A stretch of DNA of 64,000 nt from Cryptomeria japonica (lineage: Eukaryota > Streptophyta > Pinopsida > Cupressales > Cupressaceae). Positions 46,680-57,669 of this stretch are shown piece by piece. The position numbers were made by a program, and so were the translations under genes. The stretch spans positions 477,599,008-477,663,007 of the forward strand of contig NC_081405.1 in NCBI RefSeq assembly GCF_030272615.1, read 5' to 3'. Under the pieces are notes generated by a model. That model was not told the DNA's origin, did not search any database, and saw nothing but the letters and a program-made list of their open reading frames with translations. The first letter of the stretch is position 1. Each line of letters begins with the position of its first letter.

Positions 46680-48130
46680 GGTCCCCTGGTTTCTATTCCG
46701 ACGTTACTTTATTTCACTTAAGTCATGGGTCGCGGGGTCGTAAGAAGTGTCCCCCCTTGCTATTTACCTAGGCGGTCATGTTAATTTTTTGAAAATTTTC
46801 GCCTTTTATTATTTCCTTCTAAAGTGCTGGGCCCAGTAAACACTGATCAACTTGGGGAAAGATCCGACGGTTGGCGCTATTTCGCAAAGGCTAAGTGCTC
46901 ACATTTTAAGGCTGCGAAATAGCGAGGATTAATATCAGCCGTCCATGTGTCATGCGGAGGAAGTGAAAGTTGCGGTTGTCAAGAAGGTGGGGCCCCCTCT
47001 ACGTGGTCTTCTCTGGCGTATTAGAGTGCAGCACGTGGCACAGGCCGCCACAGTCAGCATTTTAAGATTAAGGATCAAAGTGGGCCCCAAAGATGAGTCA
47101 GCTCACAGGTGGAGGTGACCTGGCAGGGATAGCTCTTACAATTCATTGAGACCCCGTGGCTCCTTCCAGTGAATGAAAAGTCGACAGGTCAGCTTCAAAG
47201 ATGAAAGGGAGCCAGGTGTCCGTGATGTGTCCATGGGCCCACCTCTTCTGAAAGCTCCTAGCAGGGTTTAAATGCTGAGCAACTTGAGAAAGGATCTGAC
47301 GGTCAGCGCTATTTCGCAAAGGCTAAGTGCTCACATTTTAAGGCTGCGAAATAGCGAGAATGAATATCGGCCGTCCATGTGTCACGATAGGGTAAGTGGA
47401 AGGCATAGTTGTCAGTGATAGCTGGAGCCCCGTGGCTTTCTTTTGGCGTATTATAAGGTAACACGTGGCACAGGCCGCCACAGTCAGCAGGACAAGGGCG
47501 CCAGGTGTCCGTGATGTGTCCGTGGGCCCACCTCTTCTGAAAGCTCCTAGCAGGGTTTAAATGCCATGCAAGTTGAGATAAGATCTAACGGCTCATGCTA
47601 TTTCGCAAGGGTAAGATGCTCACATTTTAAGGCTGCGAAATAGCGAAAGTTAACCTGGACCGTCCACGTGTCTTGATGACACGCGGTCTAAAAGGCAGCT
47701 GTGGGTCCCTATAGTGTATGTTCGACAAATGAAAAGTTGACAGGTCAGCTTCGAAGGTGACAAGAAAGCCAGGTGTCTATGGCGTTTCAATGGGCCCACC
47801 TTTTCTGAGGTAGACCTGTCGAGACTGAAGTGGGGCCCCCCATGGTTCTTCTTCCGGCAAATGACAGAATGACAAATCAGCACAGTGGATGACTAGATGC
47901 CAGATGTCACTGATGACTCAGCGGGCCCACCATTCCTGAGGACCTGTTCGAAGGATTAAAAGGCGATTAACTTGAAAGATAATCCAATGGCCCGCGCTAT
48001 TTCGCAAGGGTTAAGTGCTCACCCTTTAAGGCTGCGAAATAGCGAGAATGAATATCAGTCGTCCACGTGTCATGATGATGACATGGCAAAAAGAGAAAAG
48101 CACGGGCCCGCTACGGTATAAAGGGCGACA
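46680..48130 (+). promoter_or_regulatory. GC-rich upstream region with four hairpin/G-box modules
   Basis: Four copies of an inverted repeat, CGCTATTTCGCA with TGCGAAATAGCG separated by about 26 bp, at 46875-46924, 47307-47356, 47597-47644 (11-bp arms) and 47995-48044. Each is followed by TC(C/G)TCCA(C/T)GTGTC, which in copies 3 and 4 contains the G-box core CACGTG. ACACGTGGCACAGGCCGCCA occurs at about 47032 and 47461. Further shared blocks (CCAGGTGTC, GGGCCCACCT, GAAAGCTCCTAGCAGGG) show the modules are diverged tandem copies of roughly 290-430 bp. Position upstream of the long ORF suggests a promoter/enhancer; not proven. Confidence 0.65.
48117..48123 (+). promoter_or_regulatory. TATA-like box upstream of the long ORF
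   Basis: TATAAAG in a GC-rich context (CTACGGTATAAAGGGCG), about 500 bp before the ATG at 48621 and just after the last hairpin module. Confidence 0.45.
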
Positions 48131-48620
48131 TTCAGCCAGTATCAAAATAGAATGTGAGGGGATTTTCTAAGCCAATGGTCGGATGCCGCGTGGTATTATG
48201 TGGCCAATAAAAAGACAGGACTTAGACTAAGGACAAAGCCGTCAAAATGAAATTCACAGAGAGACACTTGCAGAAAGACTGCGGCCCGTTGGAGCTAAAA
48301 TATGAATTCTCGTATGAATTCGATTTTGAAGGGACGGTCGAAGCATGCGGAATCAATGTTACAGTTAAGGCCCAGAGTACAAGCATTTGATTTCCTAACA
48401 ACCAAGTAAGGATACCTCTTAAAAGGATTTTTGCAGAGGAGGCAAACGCAGAGTTATCTTTTACAAATACAGAGAAGGCGAATTGGTTGCAGAGCGAATT
48501 TCTTCGAGCAAGCATCAGGTTTTTTCTTATTTTGTAGCCGTTCTTGTGTTGTGATACGTGAAACTGTTCTCGTATAGCAGAAATATTTTCAGAAGTAATA
48601 TTTATCTGGTTGTATTGCAA

Positions 48621-51600
48621 ATGGCTCCTAAAAGGGAATTTTCTGGTAAAGTTGATTATCTTGAAAGAAGTGTGTGTGATGACTTCTTAGAGCAATTGAC
48701 GCTGTCAACCAACCAGGCATCTAAGGCCAAAGAATTAGTACCCAGGGCTCCCCGACTGAGAATTGGAGAAGGATTGTATGATAAGGGTAATTGGTTAAGA
48801 GACCCACAGGTTGGGCTGTCTGGGTTGGGGCTATTTAAAATCGGTTTTGGAATGAGGAATTCTCCTGCTCCTCAAAATAGCATTTGGGAATTAGATGTTG
48901 GGAAATTGGTAGTCCCAGGGGTGTTCATGGATACAGATTTGTTAACCCAGATGGCATTAAATTATGATTCAGTTACCAGGTGTATCTGGGATGTGAATGG
49001 AAAAACCCTCGTGGAGATAAATGCAGAAGAGCTGAGAAAAGCATTTGGGCTTAGTGAGTTTACCAATTTCTTGGAGCATATAAGCTTCACACAATTAACT
49101 CAGGTGTACAGGGCACAGAGGACTCATCTCAGGAATGGGCCTCTCAAAGAACTTTTTCTGAAAGTGGGAGGGTTAGCAGTTGTAGGGCCCAATACACAAG
49201 AGCCCTTTTCACTAAGTATGTTTACCTTAAGGGCAAAAGGGATGTACTGGGCACTTTGCCAAGTTCTAGGAGAGGATGCTGAATCTAATATACCAAATCA
49301 TTATCTGTTAATGATTGTTCAAATTTTGAATCCTTCTCTTGCTATTACATTTGATTATGCCTCCTATATTGCTGATGCTATCCATGGAGGACTGATGGGG
49401 ATAAAGAATGGGAAGGTGGATAGGCCATTTGGGTGGTATTCACTATTGATGCACCTCTTCCTCTTCAAAGGTGGAGATTATTTTTCCAGTGGAATGGATC
49501 TGGTAAAAGAAAAGGAGGGAGAGAAGATGCCAGTACAATTATGGAGCACCGTATTGTCATGGGATAGAGAGGATGCAAGTTTTCTAAAGTTTGATAAATA
49601 CTTTGCATCCAAAATAAGGACTCTTCTTTGCTCTGACAATCCACGAGTCCCCAAGATTCTTCTGGAATTCCTAAGACCAAAAGAATTCGCAGAGAATGTC
49701 AAGATTGTTCATAACTGGGGTGATATGTATTTGTATCCAGTGTCCACAGTGTTTAGGGTCTTTGGTTTCAGAGGCACCCCATTTTTGTTACCATACTAGG
49801 TCCCCCTCAAAGTGGGAATAGCTGAGATTCTCAGACAAATTGGTGACTTGCAAGAGGTAGAGTTAACAGGCCAAGGTAAAGGGACTATTTTCCCTACAGC
49901 TACAGTAGCCCACCAATTTGTAATCACCAAGGGCGGCTGGAAATGTTTTGAGGATTTCCTCAAACCCTACCATTTGTCCACTGCAGTGTCAAGATGTGCT
50001 GATCCGGAGGACTTCTACAATGGTGTATTCCGGAAGAAAGTAGCATGCAGAGGTAGGCCCCATCAATTCCACTTTCCTGAAGACCTCATTAGGAATGAAT
50101 TTGATTTGGATGAACAGGAGTTGAGGAAGGAAAAATGGGTAGCTTACAGGAAGGCCCTGGATTTTGTGCATCAATTTGATGCTAGCTATGACCCATTGTC
50201 TAGCTTCTTCCCATTGGAAGAAAAGATAAAATTTTTGATTATTTGTTTTGAGGATGTGATGCAGACAATAAAGGAGAAAAGGGGAGTTGTAATTAAAAAC
50301 AACCCTGAGAAAGCAAGAATGATTTTGGGGAAATCAGCTCCTATTAAAGCCATCCCTCCTGGTGATTACACCCTGCATAAGAAAGCAGGTTACAGTGTGT
50401 TGGTGTCTGCAAGAGGGGAACCCTCTTCATCTAAAGGGAAGAGGAAAGCACATGAAGTCATTGACATCCAAGACAGCCCAAAGAAGCAGAGGGTGGGGAA
50501 GGAAGTGCAATCAGATATACCCTTATATTCCCCATCCCAATCCCCTCTCCACATTGGAGATGAACAAGCAGCAACTGAATACCTCTCTCAGTTGGGCAGT
50601 TTGGGGGAGATTGCGTATACATATGATGAAGTGGAAGAGGGGATGCCAGAAGAACCCACTGAAGCACAAATGGACATCACCTTGACTGAACTCAAAGGCC
50701 AGGAGTGGGATCCTGAGATAAAGAAGGCCACTAGTGCTTTTCTAGCCGATGATAGTTTTGTAACATCTGAAGCATTCATGCAGTTTATATGGAAACAACA
50801 TATAGATAAATATAATGCTAGATGTGAAACAAGAAAGGCAGAACAATTAAATAAAGATCCAGCCTTGGTGGAGGAAGAAATAAAACAGGAGATGATGGAA
50901 GAATTCAAAACCATCACTCCTGAACAGGGGAGAGATTTAGTAGCACAAGCTGGAGTGCTCATTTTGCCAGAATGGAATATTGCTGATGCTCTGGTGCTGG
51001 ATGTAGTGAGGAAAGAAACCAAACCCATGGAAGGGGTTACATTCAGTAAAGACAATGCTGCTCTAGTCATGTGGTCCCTTAAGAGAAATGAGGACAAGAA
51101 GGGTAAAGACACCACAGGGACAAGTCACATTGGCGGATTGATGGTCAGGAGAGTAGAAAGTACAGGGGTAGTAGAGGCTGCTAGCACGGTGTTGGAGATT
51201 GCCAAATTTAGTGTTGCAGTAGCTGAGAAGGATGCTAAAGAAAAAGAGGCTCTCCAGCTCAAATTGGAAACAGTCTTGAAGGCTTATGACAGTGCCAAGG
51301 AGGAAATAAGAGGCAAGGAGAGTATTATTGCCAGATTGCAGAGCCAATTAGCAGGACAACGTCAACAAGGTGAATCTTCAACTTTAATGATCACCTCTTC
51401 TCCTGCAAGACCTCCACCTACTAGCCCCATTATTGAGCTCCCACCATCTCCTGCACCTTCCAGCTCTCAGATGATAGAGATAACTCCCCAAGAATTGGAG
51501 AGTCTTAAGCAAACTCAGGCCTATTATGCAGGGAAGTATGAAGAAAAGATTAAGGCCACTGTCTCCAGTTTTGCAGACACTATAAATGCTTCACTCCTTC

Positions 51601-52265
51601 ACAATAGTGTAGGAAAAGTCATGGAGATATGGACTGAGTTGATAAGAGATAAAGTCATATTGACACCCATTTTTGACAGATGGAGGCCTAGGGAGCAGGA
51701 TTTGGAGTTCATGTGTGTTTCTTGTGATGAAGCAAGAGCTAACCCTATTATCAAATCTACTTCTGATATCACTAAGAGTTTATTGCAATTGGCGACAGAG
51801 GTGGATAATGTGGAAAGAAGGGTTAAATTGCTTAAAAAGGAATACACTGATCAGGTTTGTGAGTTACTTCCAGGAATTTTTGCCAATCCAGATCAGCTGA
51901 AAGATAAGCAGATATGGCTCAATGAGATAAATGTTAAATTGTCAGCAAGGGTCAAGGGAATTATTGATCTGGATGACACCTCATTTTTTGTTATAACCAT
52001 ATAGGAAATAGAGAGAATTAAATCACACTACAGTTTTCTTAACTCAGAAGTCAACAAACTGAGGAATTCTTGGAAAGGGTTGACTAAGGTTAAAAGTGAT
52101 GTGATTAATTTTGTATGGCCGACCGAGGAGACGTATGGTGAGTGGGGAATTAAATATTCCACTCGAGATCCGGAGCAGTTAGAGAACGTCCCTGAAAAGC
52201 CAGAGGAGGTTGCAACTGAATAACCTGTCCAACAGACTGCTGAAGAAGCTGAAAAGAGCGCATAA
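48621..52265 (+). pseudogene. 1,215-codon frame, unknown protein with transposon-protein-like domain and coiled coil
   Basis: ATG at 48621 (MAPKREFSGKVDYLERS) to TAA at 52263. Uninterrupted except for TAG at 49797, TAG at 52002 and TAA at 52221, all in the same frame and all derivable from CAG/CAA. Residues 1-520 look globular (GKTLVEINAEELRKAFGL; FDYASYIADAIHGGL; FGWYSLLMHLFLFK; FLRPKEFAENVK), resembling plant transposon-protein or mobile-domain folds. A low-complexity stretch with GKRKAHEVIDIQDSPKKQR (nuclear-signal-like) follows, then acidic/proline-rich segments and two coiled coils (about residues 865-915 and 980-1110). No gag knuckle, protease or polymerase motif. Only three stops and no indels in 3.6 kb make it the best preserved long frame in the window. 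Function unknown; readthrough or a recently dead gene are both possible. Confidence 0.8.
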
Positions 52266-53196
52266 CTGAAATTGTAACTTCTTCAATTTTTGAAGTAATT
52301 GTAACAAACTTTCCTCAAAGAAGTCCGAAGCTTTGTGCATCCATATTGTTATAAATGGATACCAGGACTAGAGAGAAGGGGATCACACAATTTTTTGTAA
52401 GAAAACGCTGCAGAAATGTTATCTGAGCTTTTCCAAAGTTTAATGGAGAATCAGACTCTTGTAAAATCTTTTTTCAAATGAATATCAATATACAGACCAT
52501 CAGTTTTGAGTAAAGCTCTGTGTCGTCTTCAAATTTGTCCTTAATCGTATTTATTCTTTCATTCGGAATAATCTAGGATTTTTCTGTTTGAATGGAATTG
52601 TGAGGCAATCTCAGTATGGGTGTTTCTAGCTTTTCTCTTTAGGAGGGAAATTAAACAGGCATGACCACTCTACTAGTAAATACTTCGGGATGAACTTTGA
52701 ATTTTGAGGATCTTAGCTTATTTTGAAGTGATTAAATTCTTGTTGATGCTAGGCATTTATAGGGATAAATGGAGACCAAGTTGATGGGAAGTATAGAGAT
52801 GTTTTATTTCAGGAGTTTTATTTGAGTTTGAGTGACTCTGTAGCCTTGGATAAAGCACTGGTACTAATCGAAGCTGTTTATTGCATGCTTTGTTGATCAA
52901 ATATACTGAAGTTGAATATTGTTTCATTCTTTGTGTTCAGTTGTTTTTTTTTTAAGGTGAACAAACTCACTGGTTTTCTGGACTGGTTTGCTGTGGGTTT
53001 GTTGCTTAAGAATGTGAAGTTAATTCACAAAGGGTATACCCGCCTGGGCTTAAGGAAGAGCCCGAAGTGTAGAAGGTCTAACCAAACCTTGTCATATGTT
53101 GTCTCTGAAATCCTTTTATCCTTGATGTCTTCTCGGCACCGATTTTAGATTATATTATTAAAGGCATTGAAGGGTAATCAGATTTTGAGAACAACA
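52266..53196 (+). other. 3' region of the 6.67-kb insertion
   Basis: Noncoding, A+T-rich. Two short open stretches are seen but nothing convincing. Ends ...TTTTGAGAACAACA at the CAAGC duplication. No AATAAA-type signal stands out and no copy of the left end is present. Confidence 0.5.
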
Positions 53197-53201
53197 CAAG
53201 C

Positions 53202-55338
53202 AAATCCTCTATCCTAGGGATTGGGAACCTATACCTTATAGTTATCTTGTTGATGGCCATTGAGTTTGTACAAAGCCTCCAAGTGCCTTCTTTCTTGGGT
53301 GAAAGGACAACAGGTACTACACATGGGCTTAAGCTCTTGCCAATCAGTCCTAATTCAAGAAATTCTTCAATCTGCCTTGTCATTTATGCATTCTGGTCTA
53401 GAGTGAGTTTGTAAGATGCTTTGTTTGGGAGAGTAGATCTAGGGATCAGATATATGAAATGACTAGTGTCTCTCACTAGTGGTAGGGATCTTGGAATTCC
53501 ATCTGAGATGTTGCCTTTATGCTTATCAAGAAACTCTCTGACTACAGGGTCCATGTGCTTCTGTCCTCCCTCTTTCTCTTCTACAAACTTCTCTTTCCTT
53601 GTCACCTTGGGGCTAGGCATGAGGGCATATAAAACTACACCTTTATCTACAACCTCCTTCATGAACTATTTACCTTCTACCATCAACACCTTGGCATCCT
53701 TCCCTATTGATTCCATCTCTTCCTCTATTAGAGGTAAGAGTTCTATCACCTTACCATCCTTGGTGATTGAATAGGTGTTTCTCAACCCATCATGATGAGC
53801 TTTCAAGTCATATTGCCATGGTCTCCCAAACAAGAGATGGCATCCATCCATCTTGGCTATATCAAATAGAAGTCTATCCTTGTATGATCCAATCTGAAAC
53901 TCCACCCAACCCTGCTCTTCTACCACTGCTTACTGACCTTGGGTGAGTCATGAGACCTTGTAGGGGTAAGGATGAGGCAACTTTCTAAGTTTAATCTTTT
54001 CTACCATTCCAAGTAATACAAAATTTTCAGTGGATCTAGAGTCTATCAAGACCTTGCATACCTTTCCTCCTGCCTTGCAAGTGGTTTTGAAAAGAGACTT
54101 CCTTTGTGTAGGCTCCTTGTCAGGTATCTACATGGTGGTTACTATTCTACTCATCATCAGAGCCTCTCCTCTTTTAGAATAGCCATAGCTATCAGGAGCA
54201 TTAAAACTTTGATAAGTGTTTTCACTTGTCACACTTTGACAATCAGATTCCTGCACCAAATTGCTTCTCCTTTCTCCCATGGAGCTAGAAGCCTTCTCTA
54301 ACACCTATTGGCCATGTTCCCTTCTTGGTTGTAGATTTAGAACCTAAGAGGCCCTCTGCCTTGGTATCTTCCTCTAGAGGGTGGTCTTCTACCCCTAAAG
54401 TTCCCTCTTGGATTGTATCCCCCTCCTTGGTTGTAACTACTCTCTCCTCTATTACCTTCTTGGTTAGAGTCACCTTGGTACCCGAAACCATTTCTTCTAC
54501 CTTTGAAAGGGCCTCTTCCCCCTTTTTGTTGTCTCCCTTTACCTCTTCCATTTTGTTCTTTCCTTCTCTTCAACTTCTCCTCCACCTTGAGTGCCAACTG
54601 AAAGAACTTTTGGACTGTCTCCGGGGTGTGGAGATTCAAATCTTCTTGGATTGTAAATCTCAACCCATTGAGATATCTTGCCACCTTCTCATCTTCACTC
54701 TCTTTCACCTTTGTCCTCACACAAAACTTCATGAAATCCTCTGTATAGGAACTCACGTCCATCTCCTTCTGCTTCAAATTTTGTCTTCTTCTATGAAATT
54801 GGACATTGTAGTCAATTGGGACATAGGCTTCTTTCACCAAAGCCATCATCTTCTTCCATGTAGCCACTCTTCTCCTTCCCTCTTTCACCCTCTCATCTTG
54901 GATGAAATTCCACCAAGCTAGTGCATCCCCTTTCATTTTGGATTGGGCCATTTTCACCCTCTATTGCTCTGGTATGTCTTCTCTTTCAAAAAAATTGTCC
55001 AAGGACTCTATCCACTCCATCTTGCCTGCAAACACTGGAAGATCCATCTTCACATCCATTGTTCTTCTTTCCTTGGACTTGAGGACACTCAACAAGGGTC
55101 TCTGGTCTATAGGAACCTCTAGTTATTTTTTCCTAGGGATCTCCTCTTTATCCCTTTCTTCTCTAGAGTCTCTCTCTCCCCTCTCCACTCTATCCTTCAA
55201 CTGGTCCATCTCATTTCTCAAGGCCTGATTCTTGACCCTGACTTATCTTCTCTCTGCCATCTGCTTCTTCACTAGGACATTGAACTCAGCATTGGTCATT
55301 CTTGAAGGTGTGTCTTGGGATCCCTCTTCTTCTGACAT
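53202..55338 (-). pseudogene. Gypsy gag, protease and N-terminal reverse transcriptase
   Basis: Gag from ATG at 55338 (MSEEEGSQDTPSRMTNAEF) with the Retrotrans_gag core MKGDALAWWNFIQDE...LNGLRFTIQEDL and an Arg/Gly-rich end; the knuckle is degenerate (YNQEGNMANRC near 54310). The protease region has LIDSRSTENFV (DSG changed to DSR) and GRPWQYDLKAHHDG at 53926-53666. RT begins EFLELGLIGKSLSPCVVPVV, KKEGTWRLC and YRFPIPRIEDLL, and is cut by the 6.67-kb insertion at 53201. In-frame TAA/TAG occur in gag and between domains. Confidence 0.9.
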
Positions 55339-55373
55339 CTTGTCTTCTCCTTCTATCCAAAGAACACTCCTAT

Positions 55374-55385
55374 GCTTTGATACCA
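55374..55385 (-). other. Primer-binding site of the Gypsy element
   Basis: Minus strand TGGTATCAAAGC next to the 5' LTR; initiator Met tRNA type with one change. Confidence 0.85.
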
Positions 55386-55387
55386 CT

Positions 55388-56897
55388 TTATGCAGAGCCC
55401 TACCCACACCTAAGGACAATACCAAATAGAATTAGACTTATGACCCCCCAAATGAAGACAAGGGTCCTGCAAGGAAGGGCTCCACACCTTGGATGAGTCT
55501 ACTCATAAGTTCACTAGGCTTGGGCCTACTCAAGATGAGTAAGTGCCTCAATACCTACCCTACACCATCCCATGACACCCTACTCCTAAGGGATTAGGAA
55601 TTTATTCATTTATGGCCATTAGGAACTGGTCCAAGCATTGGTTTTGAGATTAGGCTCTAGTTCCTTATACCTCCTTTAGAAATCTACCCTCTAGGCTTGT
55701 AGCCCTATTTGGCAATAAAATTGGTCTTAACTCCAAAATATTCCACACACCCATACAAAAAAATAACCATTTCAGACACCCTTTTGGAATTTTTACTAAT
55801 TCCCAAAATGGTTTGATCTGACTTGCAATTACAAGGTCTGAACCCTTTAGAGGCCAAGAGACCTAATAGGGGCTATTAGGCCTATGTTTCAAAGCAACTA
55901 CCAATCAATGGAATCAAAATAGAAAAACAACTCTATGAGTATGTGGGGGATGATGAGTAACTCCAATTCCAGAGTTTCATGCTTGGAATCCACCACTATG
56001 ATGTTTTAGGATGACTGTCCTAAATCTTGTCCTAGGTAGTCACATAGGGATGCCTACCTAATTTTGCTCCTTTCTCCACACAACCAAGTTTCCCCTGAAA
56101 CAACCCATATAACTCTAAAGTATAAAGGCTTCCCCTAGATCCTTCCAAAGGAAAAGTCTTCTAGTGGACTAGAATGCAAGACAAGGGCATGTTCATCCAA
56201 AACCCTCTCCAAACCCTCAATTTATGTGTTGCAGTCAGAAGAATGGAGGGTTCTTGCTACTCTAAAACAATTAGGATCTCCGACTACCACCAAAAAAAAT
56301 CTATATAATCCCTCTATCTACTCCATGAATTTTTTGATTCAAGTCAATCCCTACAGGCATGTGCAACTCTTGCAAACTAGAATTTATGGGAAAACTACAG
56401 TATTTTAGTGTTTTATTGCCTCACAAACTCAAATGACAACAACAAAAACCTTGGGAATCATGTCCACAAGGCTTATAAAACTCTTCAATTGTTTCCAATT
56501 TAATTTGGTGTATTTTGTATCCGTTGAAAGGCTTCCCCCAACCGTATTTCAAAAAGTTGCACTTTTGCACTCAAAAGTTGTATTTTTCAAAAGTTTCAAT
56601 TTTGCAATTTTGCACAAAATGTTGTCATACTTGCTAGGGTTGGGATCCACACACATGGATCATCCAAACACTCTTAAAACATGTGTCAAACATAAAAAAA
56701 CACAATACTAAACCATCTACTACCCCTATTGACCGCATTGTCCCAATTGGCTTATCAAATTGCCTAATTGGTGACATGGGCTTACATGGTGGGGTTTATT
56801 GAATACATGGAACAAAAGACATGCTAAGACACTATAATTTTCCTAGTATTCATCCTTAGAGTTATGATTGGAGTTTTAATTAGGGGCCCCTTCACCA
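55388..56897 (-). repeat. 5' LTR of the Gypsy element
   Basis: About 1510 bp, collinear with 36150-38730 after removal of the solo LTR. The minus-strand start TGGTGAAGGGG lies at 56897. The two LTRs differ at scattered positions. Confidence 0.9.
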
Positions 56898-57318
56898 ACA
56901 CTTTTGGTGGAGCTTTCTTTCTTGGAAAGAAATTGGTTTGATGGGTCAACAAAAAATAGTCATGCATTTCTTTATCTACTGTAGAAGCTAAATATGTTGT
57001 AGTGGCAACTAATTGTAGTCAAGTCTTATAGATGAAGCAAATGTTTAAGGATATCAAGGTAATTGTAGTGAAATTGTAGTTATCTATTCTGATAACTCTG
57101 TAACTATTGACATGTCTAAGAATCCAGTATTTCACTCTAATACTAAACACATATCAATAAAAGATAACTTTCTGAAGGACAAGGTGAAAGAAAAGGAAGT
57201 CAAATTGGTTTATGTAAACACTAAAGAGCAGATTGTAGATATATTCACTAAACCATTGTCTAAGGAAACATTTGAGTATTTGAGAGATAGGCTAGGGGTA
57301 TCTACCCCTCCAGAATAA
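56898..57318 (+). pseudogene. Copia-A RNase H, C-terminal part
   Basis: Resumes after the Gypsy insertion with TFGGAFFLGKKLV and runs through SLSTVEAKYV, NTKHISIK, LVYVNTKEQIVDIFTKPL and TFEYLRDRLGVSTPPE to TAA at 57316. Contains several stops (for example TGA near 56938 and TAG near 57030). Confidence 0.9.
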
Positions 57319-57669
57319 ACTTAATTGATGGAGTAGACCATTAGTCCGGTATGCATCATCAACTTTATCCTTTGCTCTAGGTTGATGTAGTGGTGCTATT
57401 GCTCAGGGAGAGCAATCAACTTTGAGATTCAAAGGCTTATATTCTTGCTTTGATATTTTTGTCTTATTTATGGCATTGATGTCAAAGGGGGAGAGATAGT
57501 GATGTGAAAAATAAATTTTGAACTTTATAGCGATATTATTCACACGGGGAGAGTTATTGATATTCAAGAGATTGTTTGTTTTCTTCCACAAGGGGAGACT
57601 TGTTTAGCATTTCTTGGTACTTAGATGTTTTTCACATCTAGTGTTGCCATCAATGCCAAAGGGGGATAT
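57319..57669 (+). other. Copia-A 3' noncoding region with repeated purine tracts, PPT at 57658-57669
   Basis: Tracts CAGGGAGAG near 57403, AAAGGGGGAGAG near 57486, CGGGGAGAG near 57545, AAGGGGAGA near 57591, and AAAGGGGGATAT abutting the LTR. Confidence 0.75.

Larger units (their letters stand above)
46526..53196 (+). mobile_element. 6.67-kb TG...CA insertion carrying one very long ORF, no pol
   Basis: Begins TGTTATCGATG, ends GAGAACAACA, and is flanked by identical CAAGC (46521-46525, 53197-53201) in the Gypsy RT, whose frame rejoins exactly when the insertion and one CAAGC are ignored. The boundaries are thus those of an LTR-integrase product. I find no direct terminal repeats, no tRNA primer site and no pol domain. 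Contents: a GC-rich upstream region with a repeated hairpin module (46680-48130), TATA-like box 48117, a 1,215-codon frame (48621-52265) and a 0.93-kb 3' region. Either a giant ORF-bearing solo LTR or a non-autonomous element with unrecognised LTRs. Confidence 0.8.
36150..56897 (-). mobile_element. Gypsy retrotransposon (chromodomain type), minus strand, three times interrupted
   Basis: LTRs of about 1.5 kb at 55388-56897 (5') and 36150-38730 (3', containing a solo LTR). The flanks are gcact (36145-36149) and acact (56898-56902), in the middle of Copia-A RNase H. Minus-strand order: gag, protease, RT, RNase H, integrase, chromodomain-like tail. The RT is split by the 46526-53196 insertion (target CAAGC); the RNase H/integrase region is split by a non-pol LTR element with loss of some Gypsy sequence. 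The primer site is TGGTATCAAAGC (initiator Met type). Confidence 0.9.

Noticed and set aside
46875-48044. CRISPR-like array from regularly repeated inverted motifs
   Set aside because: Only four copies with 290-430 bp unequal spacing in plant nuclear DNA; a diverged tandem promoter module fits better.
49797-52004. Three separate genes in the 6.67-kb insertion
   Set aside because: All segments are in the same frame, separated by single stop codons derivable from CAG/CAA, and domain boundaries do not coincide with the stops.
54285-54921. Frames overlapping the Gypsy gag on the other strand or frame
   Set aside because: Shadow frames of the Arg/Gly-rich gag end; the minus-strand gag frame has the recognisable domain.
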